The notes: generated by a model not told the origin, from the letters alone. Counted from the first letter of the stretch, positions 14,550 to 21,918 are shown. The stretch: DNA of 41,439 bases from an uncultured Christensenellaceae bacterium (GCA_910588465.1 CAJUOP010000008.1:1-41439), one strand, 5' to 3'. Program-made: numbers and translations.

Positions 14550-14597
14550 TCGGTCGGATCTAACGTAAAAAATCGAGGTTCAGACGTCTGAACCTCG
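14550..14597. repeat. Leader plus perfect palindrome, third copy
   Basis: The leader TCGGTCGGATCTAACGTAAA (14550-14569) repeats that at 5041-5060, and is followed by a perfect 24-bp palindrome at 14574-14597 with arm CGAGGTTCAGAC. Read as protein the leader would again give KSVGS[DN]VK, here without an open gene. Confidence 0.85.
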
Positions 14598-14606
14598 GGA
14601 ACGGAC

Positions 14607-14660
14607 GGAGGTGCTTAAAAAAAGCACTTCCGTTAAAAGGAAAAAATCCCCTGAAAGGGG
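14607..14660 (+). other. Two further stem-loops in the right-end intergenic region
   Basis: GGAGGTGCTT (14608-14617) pairs with AAGCACTTCC (14622-14631) with one G-U, and CCCC-TGAAA-GGGG lies at 14648-14660. Short CTGC/GCAG and CTTGC/GCAAG stems follow to about 14693. No gene is seen in 14546-14949; it is a structure-rich stretch. Confidence 0.6.
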
Positions 14661-14745
14661 TGCTGCTCCACGCAGTGGTCTTGCTCCTGCAAGGTGATAA
14701 GAGAAGAGGATCAAGGGGGCGAGAGCGAAACAAACGGACAAACAA

Positions 14746-14788
14746 ACACCCCCACGCGTACAAGGCTTTATGCCGCGCGTGGGGGTGT
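14746..14788. other. Long stable hairpin, candidate packaging signal or terminator
   Basis: ACACCCCCACGCG (14746-14758) pairs perfectly over 13 bp with 14776-14788 around a 17-nt loop that has its own small GGC/GCC stem. No T-run follows on the plus strand; the minus strand continues TTGTTTGT. Filamentous phages carry such a hairpin as packaging signal in the intergenic region, which is inference here. Confidence 0.5.
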
Positions 14789-14837
14789 TCCGAAAATGAA
14801 GCAAGAACGTAAAATAAGGCAGAAAACGGTATTTTTG

Positions 14838-14857
14838 TTTTTGGGGAAATTTGGGGA
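14838..14857. repeat. Right copy of the GGGGAAATTT motif, candidate integrase arm site
   Basis: TTTTTGGGGAAATTTGGGGA matches 1026-1046 with one base inserted in the left copy, about 95 bp inside the right attachment core. Confidence 0.5.
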
Positions 14858-14910
14858 AAAATAAATTGTACGGTTGCAAGTCAAATGGTGAAAAGTTGCA
14901 AAAAATTATA

Positions 14911-14947
14911 AAAAAGAGGCAAAAAACAGCTGTTTTTGCCTCTTTTT
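14911..14947. terminator. Bidirectional terminator at the right prophage edge
   Basis: A 18-bp stem with one unpaired A (AAAAAGAGGC…/…GCCTCTTTTT) has T-runs on both strands (TTTTT rightward; TTTTTTATAATTTTTT leftward). It ends rightward phage transcription and, on the minus strand, the tRNA operon, 3 bp beyond the tRNA-Lys CCA. Confidence 0.88.
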
Positions 14948-14949
14948 GT

Positions 14950-14994
14950 TGGTGCACCTTCAGAGACTCGAACTCTGGGCCCACTGATTAAGAG
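14950..14994. repeat. Right attachment site (attR core) within tRNA-Lys
   Basis: The same 45 bp as 774-818, forming the 3' half of the intact tRNA-Lys(CTT) gene, so integration keeps the tRNA functional. The boundary (14994) falls in the anticodon loop. Confidence 0.93.
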
Positions 14995-15025
14995 TCAGTT
15001 GCTCTACCAACTGAGCTAAAGGTGC
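14950..15025 (-). tRNA. tRNA-Lys(CTT), prophage target
   Basis: Cloverleaf with GCACCTT acceptor paired to AAGGTGC, discriminator A and encoded CCA; anticodon loop CTCTTAA gives CTT. The 3' half is supplied by the prophage. Last gene of the tRNA operon. Confidence 0.96.
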
Positions 15026-15047
15026 ATTGCGCCGCAAACGAGCGGCA

Positions 15048-15123
15048 TGGTGGTCCATCCGAGATTCGAACTCGGGACACCTTGATTAAAAGTCAAGTGC
15101 TCTGCCAACTGAGCTAATGGGCC
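15048..15123 (-). tRNA. tRNA-Lys(TTT)
   Basis: Anticodon stem CTTGA/TCAAG with loop CTTTTAA (anticodon TTT), T-arm GTTCGAATC and encoded CCA. One C-A mismatch is present in the acceptor stem (third pair). Confidence 0.95.
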
Positions 15124-15126
15124 GTC

Positions 15127-15202
15127 TGGCTGGGGTGGCTGGATTTGAACCAACGAATGCCGGAATCAAAATCCGGTGCCTTAACCTCTTGGCGACACCC
15201 CA
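15127..15202 (-). tRNA. tRNA-Gln(TTG)
   Basis: Acceptor TGGGGTG/CACCCCA, anticodon stem CCGGA/TCCGG with loop TTTTGAT (anticodon TTG), T-arm GTTCAAATC, discriminator G and encoded CCA. Confidence 0.95.
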
Positions 15203-15211
15203 TTAAGAGTG

Positions 15212-15287
15212 GGGCGGGCGACGAGAATCGAACTCACGACCTCCAGGGCCACAATCTGGCGCTCTAACCAACTGAGCTACACCCGCC
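15212..15287 (-). tRNA. tRNA-His(GTG)
   Basis: Has the extra G-1 paired to discriminator C that marks tRNA-His; anticodon loop TTGTGGC gives GTG. CCA is not encoded. The closing pair of the anticodon stem is A-C. Confidence 0.94.
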
Positions 15288-15294
15288 ATTTTTT

Positions 15295-15371
15295 TGGTGC
15301 GCCTGAAGAGATTCGAACTCCTGACACACGGCTTAGAAGGCCGTTGCTCTATCCTACTGAGCTACAGGCGC
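15295..15371 (-). tRNA. tRNA-Arg(TCT)
   Basis: Acceptor GCGCCTG/CAGGCGC, anticodon stem ACGGC/GCCGT with loop CTTCTAA (anticodon TCT), discriminator A and encoded CCA. Confidence 0.95.
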
Positions 15372-15436
15372 ATTTCTTGACTGCGCTTTTCGTCGGAGTA
15401 AAACCGATCTCTCGGCGAAACACAAACGAAAAAGAG

Positions 15437-15510
15437 TGGAGCGGGTGATGGGAATCGGACCCACGCGACCAGCTTGGAAGGCTGGGATTCTACCATTGAA
15501 CTACACCCGC
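15437..15510 (-). tRNA. tRNA-Gly(TCC)
   Basis: Acceptor GCGGGTG/CACCCGC, anticodon stem CCAGC/GCTGG with loop CTTCCAA (anticodon TCC), encoded CCA. First gene of the operon. Confidence 0.95.
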
Positions 15511-15528
15511 ATTTGTTTGCGCTTGTAC

Positions 15529-15557
15529 ATTCTATCAAAGTTTTAAAAATAAGTCAA
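15529..15557 (-). promoter_or_regulatory. Promoter of the six-gene tRNA operon
   Basis: On the minus strand TTGACT (15557-15552), a 17-bp spacer and TAGAAT (15534-15529), 19 bp upstream of tRNA-Gly. No other promoter is needed for the closely spaced tRNAs. The rest of 15511-15706 is AT-rich without a gene. Confidence 0.8.
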
Positions 15558-15672
15558 ACGATTTTATTCGATTTTTGTAATTTTTTATTCCAAACTTTTT
15601 CTGTTGAAAAATCACATTTTTAAATCAAGCGTAAATTTGCGTTTCGAATTGTAAAAAATAAAGCGGAATGTG

Positions 15673-15678
15673 CTATAA
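15673..15678 (+). promoter_or_regulatory. -10 element of the HAD phosphatase gene
   Basis: TATAAT preceded by TG one base upstream (extended -10), 37 bp before the chosen ATG. No clear -35 box at 17 bp; TTGTAA lies at a 19-bp distance. Confidence 0.55.
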
Positions 15679-15715
15679 TAATAGTTGAAATACTGTTATT
15701 TAAACGGTGAAGGGC

Positions 15716-16549
15716 ATGAAAACTTTGTATGTATCCGATTTGGACGGAACGTTATTGTCGCGGGAAGCGCGCATCCCCGCATACAGTATCGAACGACTGA
15801 ATCGCATGATTGAAGCGGGTATGACGTTTACGTTTGCGACCGCGCGCACGGCGCAGAGCGCCCGTGCGGCGGTAGAAGGGCTTTGTCTGCGCACGCCCGC
15901 CATTTTGTACGGAGGCGGTCTCATTTACGACTATGCCTCGCACGAGACGCTGCGCGCCGTCCTCTTCGAAAAAGAGGTAAAGGAGTATGTTCTTTCCGTC
16001 TTATTGACCTACGGGATTCAGCCGTTCGTTTACGGAGCGAGCGCGGAGGGCACGCGCGAGCTTGTGGTGTGGAACCGACAGGCGGAAACGACGGGGATGC
16101 AGCGCTATCTTTCGCAGCGTTGCGGCGACAGCCGCCTTTATCCGCTCGACGGCGGCGGGGAGCTTTTGAACGGGTTTGTATTCAATTTCAAGTGCGTGGG
16201 ACCCGCCGAACAGCTCGAAAAGGCATGGAACGTGCTGAAATTCGATTCCCGTCTGATCTGTCTCTATCATAAAGAAACTTATCAGAATGATTATTGGATA
16301 GAAATCTCTCCGCGCGAGTCGAACAAGGCGAGCGCAGTCGCCTTTTTAAAGGAACGGCTGGGGTGCGGCAGGGTAACGTGCTTCGGAGATTCGTCCAACG
16401 ATTCGGATATGTTCGACGTGTGCGACGAGAAATACGCCGTAAAAAACGCCGACGATTGGCTGAAAGCCAAAGCGACGGCGGTGATCGGCTATTGCGAAGA
16501 GGACGGCGTGGCGAAGTGGCTGGAAAGCAACGCCGGTTTCGGCTTATAA
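15716..16549 (+). CDS. HAD-superfamily phosphatase, Cof subfamily
   Basis: A protein of 277 aa that probably dephosphorylates a sugar phosphate or nucleotide in the cytoplasm. HAD motif 1 is YVSDLDGTLL (nucleophile Asp at about residue 7), motif 2 is the Thr/Ser in FATART, and motifs 3-4 are ESNKASAV (Lys) and GDSSNDSDMF. The cap region between motifs 2 and 3 places it in the Cof/type IIB group. The start is uncertain between GTG 15707 and ATG 15716, since neither has ideal ribosome-binding spacing. It is convergent with the DUF1294 gene, 8 bp between stops. Substrate cannot be read from the sequence. Confidence 0.87.
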   Translation: MKTLYVSDLDGTLLSREARIPAYSIERLNRMIEAGMTFTFATARTAQSARAAVEGLCLRTPAILYGGGLIYDYASHETLRAVLFEKEVKEYVLSVLLTYGIQPFVYGASAEGTRELVVWNRQAETTGMQRYLSQRCGDSRLYPLDGGGELLNGFVFNFKCVGPAEQLEKAWNVLKFDSRLICLYHKETYQNDYWIEISPRESNKASAVAFLKERLGCGRVTCFGDSSNDSDMFDVCDEKYAVKNADDWLKAKATAVIGYCEEDGVAKWLESNAGFGL

Positions 16550-16556
16550 AACGGGC

Positions 16557-16853
16557 TTATAAAAAGAGATAGATACCTCTGAATCCCAAATAGAAGCAGT
16601 AAAGATTGACGACGGAGAGCACGGGCATCGCGATCATAAACAGCAGATTGCTCAGCCGATAGCGCAAAATGAACATGGTGACGAATACGGCGACCGCTCC
16701 GCCCAGCAAGGCGGCTAAAATCACTTTTCCGTCCGTTTTGCCGACGGCGGTATCGCCCGCTTCCCATGCGTTGTACTGGCGCTTTACCAGCATTGCGGCG
16801 CAGAAGTTTACGCTCAGAATATAGACCGTCAACAGTAAATACAAAAACGTCAT
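16557..16853 (-). CDS. DUF1294 family small membrane protein
   Basis: A 98-aa integral membrane protein with about three hydrophobic helices. The pattern N-x-F…KRQYNAWEAGDTAVGKTD…LAALLGGAVAVFVTM matches DUF1294 proteins, although the usual RIPE and RHKT motifs are degenerate (TDGK, RYRL). A longer frame to 16937 would overlap the serine dehydratase gene; ATG 16853 avoids this. The function of the family is unknown. It is divergent from the sdaA-type gene with a gap of about 30 bp. Confidence 0.7.
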   Translation of the reverse strand: MTFLYLLLTVYILSVNFCAAMLVKRQYNAWEAGDTAVGKTDGKVILAALLGGAVAVFVTMFILRYRLSNLLFMIAMPVLSVVNLYCFYLGFRGIYLFL

Positions 16854-16883
16854 ACCGATAGTTTGCAAAAGGGGAACAAAATT

Positions 16884-18080
16884 ATGCAGTCGCTGAAAGA
16901 ACTTTATAAAATAGGGAAAGGACCTTCGAGCTCTCACACCATGGGGGTTGCGCGCGCCGCGCTCGACTTTTTAAAAAAATGTCCGAACGCCGCCCGTTAT
17001 CGCGCCGTGCTGTACGGCTCGCTCGCTTTAACGGGAAAAGGGCACCTCAGCGACGAGGCGGTGCTTTCCGCGCTTGCGCCCCGCAGGGCGGAGGTGGAGT
17101 TTAACGTTACCCGCACCGATTTGCCCCACCCCAACTACATGGAAATGTGCGCATACGACGGGGCGGATGATCTGCTGTTAAAGACAAGCTATATTTCGGT
17201 AGGCGGGGGCACAATCGCCGTCGAGGGCGAGCCCGCGCCGCGTGCGGAGGAGGTATACCCTTTTCGCAATTTTGCCGAAATTATGGACTATTGCAAAAAG
17301 AAGGGCAAAACGCTCGGCGAGGTCGCGTTCGACTTCGAAGACGCAGGGGACTATCTGCGCAACGTTTGGCGGGCGATGTGCGAAACGGTGGAGCGCGGCT
17401 TATCGGCGGAAGGGCTGCTGCCCGGGGATTTAAAGGTGACGCGCAAGGCGAAAACGCTGCGCGAAGCGAACGGAACCGAAACGCCCGAGGCGGAGGAAAA
17501 GCGCGTCGTTTGCAGCTATGCGTTTGCTGCGGCGGAGGAGAATGCGAGCGGGGGAACGGTGGTTACCGCGCCCACCTGCGGGGCAAGCGGCGTGCTGCCC
17601 GCGGTGCTCTATTATCTGCGCAACAAGCACGGGTTTTCGGAAAAAGAGATCGTTGCCGCGCTGGCGGCGGCGGGAATGGTGGGGGTAACTGTCAAGCAGA
17701 ACGCTTCCGTGAGCGGCGCGGAGGCGGGCTGTCAGGCGGAGATCGGCACGGCGACCTCCATGGCGGCGGCAGCCGTGTGCAGCCTGTCCGGCGCTTCGAT
17801 CGAAGAGACGGAATACGCCGCCGAAATCGCGCTCGAGCACCAGCTGGGGCTCACGTGCGATCCCGTGCACGGCTACGTGCAGATCCCCTGCATCGAGCGG
17901 AACGCGGTTGCCGCGCTGCGCGCGCTCTCCTGCGCGGAGCTGGCACGGGTGCTCAAGGGCTCGCGGAAAATCTCCTTCGATCTGGTGGTGGAAACCATGT
18001 ACGCCACCGGGAAGGACATTAGCGAGCGTTACCGCGAAACGAGCGCGGGCGGACTTGCGCGGCTGTACCGCTGCGATTAA
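16884..18080 (+). CDS. sdaA: L-serine ammonia-lyase (iron-sulfur-dependent, single chain)
   Basis: A 398-aa enzyme that converts L-serine to pyruvate and ammonia. The beta domain is N-terminal with the signature GPSSSHTMG (about 13-21), and the alpha domain follows with TAPTCGASGVLPAVL, SGAEAGCQAEIGTATSM and LTCDPVHGYVQIPCIERNA, which hold the conserved cysteines for the [4Fe-4S] cluster. Fusion of both domains in one chain is normal for many bacteria. ATG 16884 follows AAAAGGGG. The 14-bp spacing to the aldo/keto reductase gene suggests an operon. Confidence 0.93.
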   Translation: MQSLKELYKIGKGPSSSHTMGVARAALDFLKKCPNAARYRAVLYGSLALTGKGHLSDEAVLSALAPRRAEVEFNVTRTDLPHPNYMEMCAYDGADDLLLKTSYISVGGGTIAVEGEPAPRAEEVYPFRNFAEIMDYCKKKGKTLGEVAFDFEDAGDYLRNVWRAMCETVERGLSAEGLLPGDLKVTRKAKTLREANGTETPEAEEKRVVCSYAFAAAEENASGGTVVTAPTCGASGVLPAVLYYLRNKHGFSEKEIVAALAAAGMVGVTVKQNASVSGAEAGCQAEIGTATSMAAAAVCSLSGASIEETEYAAEIALEHQLGLTCDPVHGYVQIPCIERNAVAALRALSCAELARVLKGSRKISFDLVVETMYATGKDISERYRETSAGGLARLYRCD

Positions 18081-18093
18081 GGGGGGAAACGGA

Positions 18094-19080
18094 ATGGAAT
18101 ATACGGAATTGGGCAAGAGCGGACTGAAAGTTTCGCGCGTCTGTCTGGGGTGTCTGGGCTTCGGTAAGCCTACGGCGCGCCATCCGTGGGCGCTGGGCGA
18201 AGAGGAATCGGAACGGATCCTTTCGCGGGCTGCGGAGCTGGGCGTCAACTTTTTCGATACGGCGATGAGCTATGCGGAGGGCGCGAGCGAGAGCTTCCTC
18301 GGCAAAGCGCTGAAAAAGCTGACGAGGCGGGAAGAAACGGTGATCGCCACCAAGTTCTTGCCCCGTTCGGAGCAGGAGATCGCCGAAGGGATCGGCGGCA
18401 GGGCGCACGTTTTAAACTGTCTCGAAGGCAGTTTAAAGCGGCTGGATACCGAATACGTCGACTTGTTTATTTTGCATATGTGGGATTACCGCACGCCCGT
18501 CGAAGAGCTTATGGAGGGGCTGGCGGAGGCGCTGCGGCAGGGCAAGGCGCGGGCGATCGGCGTTTCTAACTGCTATGCCTGGCAGCTGATGAAGGCGAAC
18601 GCCGTCGCAGAGCGGAACGGCTGGGCGAAGTTCGTTGCGGTACAGGGGCATTACAACCTTATTTTCCGCGAAGAGGAGCGGGAAATGAATCCCTGCTGCG
18701 CGGAAGAGGGGATCGCGCTTACGCCGTACAGTCCGCTCGCTTCGGGCAGGCTGGTAAAGCCCAAAACGGAGACGAGCAAGCGCTTGCAATCGGATACGTT
18801 CGCGCAGCGAAAATACGGGGCGAGCGCGGCGCAGGACGACGTGATCATCGACCGCGTTGCGGAGCTGGCGCAGCGGCGGGGGCTCACCCGCACGCAGGTG
18901 GCGCTGGGTTGGCTGCTTTCCAAAACGGCGGCGCCCGTCGTCGGGGCGACCAAGCTTCGGCATATCGAAGAGGCGGTTAGCGCGGTGGGCGTTTCGCTCT
19001 CGCCGGAAGAGACCGCCTATCTGGAAGAACCCTACGTTCCCCACAAGCTGGTGGGGGTCATGGAATTCAATCACGCGTAA
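18094..19080 (+). CDS. Aldo/keto reductase
   Basis: A 328-aa NADPH-dependent oxidoreductase of the AKR (TIM-barrel) superfamily. The catalytic tetrad is visible: Asp in FFDTAMSY, Tyr in SYAEG, Lys in VIATKFLP and His in LFILHMWDY. The C-terminal cofactor motif region VGATKLRHIEEAVSAVG fits NADPH binding. The sequence resembles the YhdN/L-glyceraldehyde-3-phosphate reductase type, but substrate is not predictable. It follows sdaA by 14 bp with GGGGGG as ribosome-binding site. The 3' end runs into a dispersed repeat. Confidence 0.92.
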   Translation: MEYTELGKSGLKVSRVCLGCLGFGKPTARHPWALGEEESERILSRAAELGVNFFDTAMSYAEGASESFLGKALKKLTRREETVIATKFLPRSEQEIAEGIGGRAHVLNCLEGSLKRLDTEYVDLFILHMWDYRTPVEELMEGLAEALRQGKARAIGVSNCYAWQLMKANAVAERNGWAKFVAVQGHYNLIFREEEREMNPCCAEEGIALTPYSPLASGRLVKPKTETSKRLQSDTFAQRKYGASAAQDDVIIDRVAELAQRRGLTRTQVALGWLLSKTAAPVVGATKLRHIEEAVSAVGVSLSPEETAYLEEPYVPHKLVGVMEFNHA

Positions 19081-19113
19081 GCAGGGATTGTTTGTCGTGC
19101 CGAAGCGGCGCGC

Positions 19114-19295
19114 GGGATTCCTACGGCGCGGCGTTGCCGCGCCTCTGAATGACAAGGGGGAGCGGACTGCGTTGTATGGGATTCTTCGCTTCGCTCTGAA
19201 TGACAGAACGGCGGGGCAGAATGACAAGAGAGCGGCGGCTCTCATTCCACGGGGGCTTCTGTCATTCTGAGGGAGCGGAGCGACCGCGAGAATCT
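19114..19295. repeat. Dispersed imperfect inverted repeat, copy 1
   Basis: Starts GGGATTCCTACGGCGCGG…CTCTGAATGACA (19114-19155), contains a shorter variant GGGATTCTTCGCTTCGCTCT… (19178-19206), and ends with an inverted partner GTCATTCTGAGGGAGCGGAG…GAGAATCT (19261-19295). The same outer units occur at 38291-38393. It lies between two genes and is non-coding. Confidence 0.82.
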
Positions 19296-19312
19296 TTGCG
19301 TAAAAAACGAAC

Positions 19313-19343
19313 AAGCCGCCCGAGGCATTGCCTCGGGCGGCTT
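19313..19343. terminator. Terminator of leuS
   Basis: A 14-bp perfect stem (AAGCCGCCCGAGGC with its complement, 3-nt loop). On the minus strand it is followed by TGTTCGTTTTTT, so it ends leuS; it may also stop rightward transcription. Confidence 0.85.
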
Positions 19344-19359
19344 AAATATGATTCGTAGC

Positions 19360-21783
19360 TTATACGATCAAATTCACCAATCTGTCGGGAACGACGATGC
19401 ATTTTTTGACCGGCTTTCCCGCGGTGCGTTCCTGCACTTCGGGGAGGGCGGCGGCAAGCGCTTCGATTTCCGCGTTAGTCATGCCGTTTGCCACCATCGT
19501 GCGGCAGACGATGCGGCTGTTCACCTGTACGGCGTATTCCTTTTCGTCGAGTTGCAGTGCGGCGGGATCTTCGGTGGGGAAGGCTTGCGAGAACACCGAG
19601 CCCGTTCCGCCGATTTGCTCCCACAGCTCCTCGGCAAAGTGGGGGGCGCAGGGCGCGAGCAGCAGCACAAAGTCCTTTGCCGCGTCCTGAAAGAGCGCGC
19701 CGTCCTTTTGCGCGAGCCCGTCGTACTTGTAAAGGGCGTTAGAAAGCTCCATCAGCCGCGCCACGGCGGTGTTAAAGGAGAAGGTCTCCATGTCCTTATT
19801 GACCCGTAAAATGGCGTTGTTGCGCGCGTAATCGAGCGCTTTTTCCTCCGCGCCCCTTGCGGGCAGCTCCGTTCTCGGGCAGGAAAACGCCTTTAACACG
19901 ATTTTTTCGGCACGGTCGAGGAATTTTGCAATCGCCTTAATGCCGTCGTCGCTCCAGGGACCGCCTTCGGTGTAAGAAAAGCCGAACATTAAATACAGGC
20001 GGAACGCGTCCGAGCCGTAGGCGTTCACGTAGTCGTCGGGCGAGACCACGTTCCCGTGCGATTTGCTCATGCGGTTTCCGTCGGGTCCTAAAATCACCCC
20101 TTGGTGCACGAGGCGTCGGAAGGGCTCGTCGAAGCTTAAATAGCCCAGATCGCGCAGCACCTTGGTAAAGAAACGCGCGTACAGCAGGTGCATACAGGAG
20201 TGCTCCGCGCCGCCCACGTACGTATCGACGGGCAGCAGTGCGTTCACCTTATCCTTATCGAACGCCCGTTCTGCGTTGTGCGCGTCGGCATAGCGCAGAT
20301 AGTACCAGCTCGAGCACACGAAGGTGTCCAGGGTATCGGGGTCGCGCCGCGCCGCCTTGCCGCATACGGGGCAGACAACGTTCATGAATTTTTCGCATTT
20401 TGCAAGCGGAGATTTTCCGTCGGGGCGGAATTCCACGTCGTACGGCAGACGGACGGGGAGCTCGCTCTCGGGAACGGGCACCGCGCCGCAGTCGGGGCAG
20501 TGGATTACGGGGATGGGCGCGCCCCAATAGCGCTGGCGGGAAACCAGCCAGTCGCGCAGGCGGTAATTAATGCGTTTTCCGCCCTTGCCGATCGAAGCGA
20601 TATAGTCGGAAATTTTATCGCGCGCCTGTTTACCGCATAGCCCGTCGAACTGTTTCGAGCCTGTAAGGCAGCCGTCCTCGCAATAGGGGAGCGCGTTCTC
20701 CTCGCCGCCCACCACGCGCTTTACGGGCAGATCGTATTTATTCGCGAACGCAAAGTCGCGCTCGTCGTGCGCGGGCACCGCCATCACCGCGCCCGTGCCG
20801 TAGCTTGCAAGCACGTAGTCGGCAAGGTACACGGGCACCTTCTCGCCCGTTACGGGGTTGGTGCAGTACGCGCCCGTAAACACGCCCGTTTTTTCGCGCG
20901 CGGAGGAAAGGCGGTCGATCTCGTTTGACTTCGCCGCCTGCTCGATGTAGGCGCGCACGGCGGGAAGCTGCTTCTTTGCGGTGAGCTTTAGCGCAAGGGG
21001 GTGTTCGGGCGCGAGCACCACGTAACTTACGCCGCACACCGTGTCGCACCGCGTGGTGAACACGCGGATTTTTTCGCCGTTCTCGCAGTCGAATACGATT
21101 TCGCAGCCCTCCGATTTTCCGATCCAGTTACGCTGCATCGCCTTCGTCTTTTCGGGCCAGTCCACCTTGTCCAGCCCGCTAAGCAGCTCTTCGGCGTATT
21201 GAGTGATTTTAAAGAACCATTGCGTTAAATTTTTGCGTACGATTTCGGTGCCGCAGCGCTCGCACTTGCCGTCCGTCACCTGTTCGTTCGCCAGCACCGT
21301 ATTGCACGAGGAGCACCAGTTTACGGGCGCCTCCTTGCGGTAGGCGAGCCCGTTTTTATACAGCTGCAAAAACAGCCATTGCGTCCACTTGTAATAGTCC
21401 TCGCCGCACGTCTTGATTTCCGCCGACCAGTCGAACATGGCGCCCATCGCCTGCAACTGCTTTTCCATGGTTGCGATGTTCTTTTCGGTGGAGTCCTTGG
21501 GGTGCACGCCCGTTTTAATGGCGAAGTTCTCGGCGGGCAGCCCGAACGCGTCGAAACCCATGGGCTGGAACACGTGAAAGCCCTTCATGCGCTTGTACCG
21601 CGCGAACGAGTCGGTCGGACCGTAATTGTACCAATGTCCCACGTGCAGCTTTGCGCCCGAGGGATAGGAGAACATTTCCAGACAGTAGAACTTGGGGCGG
21701 CTCTTGTCGGCGGGGTCGAAGGCGTTAAAACCGCTCTCCGCCCAACGCTTCTGCCACTTTTGTTCCACGGATTTCATATCCAT
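19360..21783 (-). CDS. leuS: Leucyl-tRNA synthetase
   Basis: A class I enzyme of 807 aa charging tRNA-Leu. HIGH motif is LHVGHWYNY (YPSGAKLHVGH), KMSKS motif is NRMSKSHGNVV. Zinc-type cysteine pairs are present (WCSSCNTVL, CERCGTE; CPDCG, CPVCG), and the CP1 editing domain contains the TGAVMAVPAHDERDF stretch with the conserved Asp. The bacterial family length is matched. ATG 21783 (MDMKSVEQKWQ) is preferred over 21801 because AAGAGG lies upstream. A consensus promoter is 30-58 bp upstream; no T-box is seen. Confidence 0.97.
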   Translation of the reverse strand: MDMKSVEQKWQKRWAESGFNAFDPADKSRPKFYCLEMFSYPSGAKLHVGHWYNYGPTDSFARYKRMKGFHVFQPMGFDAFGLPAENFAIKTGVHPKDSTEKNIATMEKQLQAMGAMFDWSAEIKTCGEDYYKWTQWLFLQLYKNGLAYRKEAPVNWCSSCNTVLANEQVTDGKCERCGTEIVRKNLTQWFFKITQYAEELLSGLDKVDWPEKTKAMQRNWIGKSEGCEIVFDCENGEKIRVFTTRCDTVCGVSYVVLAPEHPLALKLTAKKQLPAVRAYIEQAAKSNEIDRLSSAREKTGVFTGAYCTNPVTGEKVPVYLADYVLASYGTGAVMAVPAHDERDFAFANKYDLPVKRVVGGEENALPYCEDGCLTGSKQFDGLCGKQARDKISDYIASIGKGGKRINYRLRDWLVSRQRYWGAPIPVIHCPDCGAVPVPESELPVRLPYDVEFRPDGKSPLAKCEKFMNVVCPVCGKAARRDPDTLDTFVCSSWYYLRYADAHNAERAFDKDKVNALLPVDTYVGGAEHSCMHLLYARFFTKVLRDLGYLSFDEPFRRLVHQGVILGPDGNRMSKSHGNVVSPDDYVNAYGSDAFRLYLMFGFSYTEGGPWSDDGIKAIAKFLDRAEKIVLKAFSCPRTELPARGAEEKALDYARNNAILRVNKDMETFSFNTAVARLMELSNALYKYDGLAQKDGALFQDAAKDFVLLLAPCAPHFAEELWEQIGGTGSVFSQAFPTEDPAALQLDEKEYAVQVNSRIVCRTMVANGMTNAEIEALAAALPEVQERTAGKPVKKCIVVPDRLVNLIV

Positions 21784-21812
21784 AAAAGAGACCTCTTGCA
21801 TTTGTTTGGAAT

Positions 21813-21841
21813 ATTTTACAACTTTTTTCCGCCGATGTCAA
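21813..21841 (-). promoter_or_regulatory. leuS promoter
   Basis: On the minus strand TTGACA (21841-21836), a 17-bp spacer and TAAAAT (21818-21813). The 5' leader would be only about 23 nt, leaving no room for a T-box. Confidence 0.82.
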
Positions 21842-21918
21842 GCAAAGGGGCGGGGGTGAATTTTTCGCCCCGATAAATAAATCGCCGAATGTGGCATACA
21901 ATAAGTGGTGTGGAAGAA

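Larger units (their letters stand above)
774..14994. mobile_element. Inovirus-like (filamentous ssDNA phage) prophage in tRNA-Lys
   Basis: Perfect 45-bp direct repeats (774-818 and 14950-14994, offset 14176 bp) bound the element; the repeat is the 3' half of tRNA-Lys(CTT) from the anticodon loop to CCA. Inside are a tyrosine integrase next to the left repeat, a divergent repressor/early promoter, an HUH rolling-circle Rep with a candidate nick site, proteins with signal sequences and C-terminal membrane anchor, and a Zot/pI-type ATPase. Rep plus Zot-type ATPase plus small membrane proteins in this order is the hallmark of integrated inoviruses. No secretin (pIV) gene is seen, which fits a monoderm host. 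Genes from 2960 to 14545 all read rightward with short spacing or ATGA overlaps. Activity cannot be judged from the sequence, but no gene in it appears broken. Confidence 0.85.

Noticed and set aside
17430..18248. Long minus-strand frames opposite sdaA and the aldo/keto reductase gene
   Set aside because: High-GC shadow frames opposite well-supported genes, with basic, low-complexity translations.
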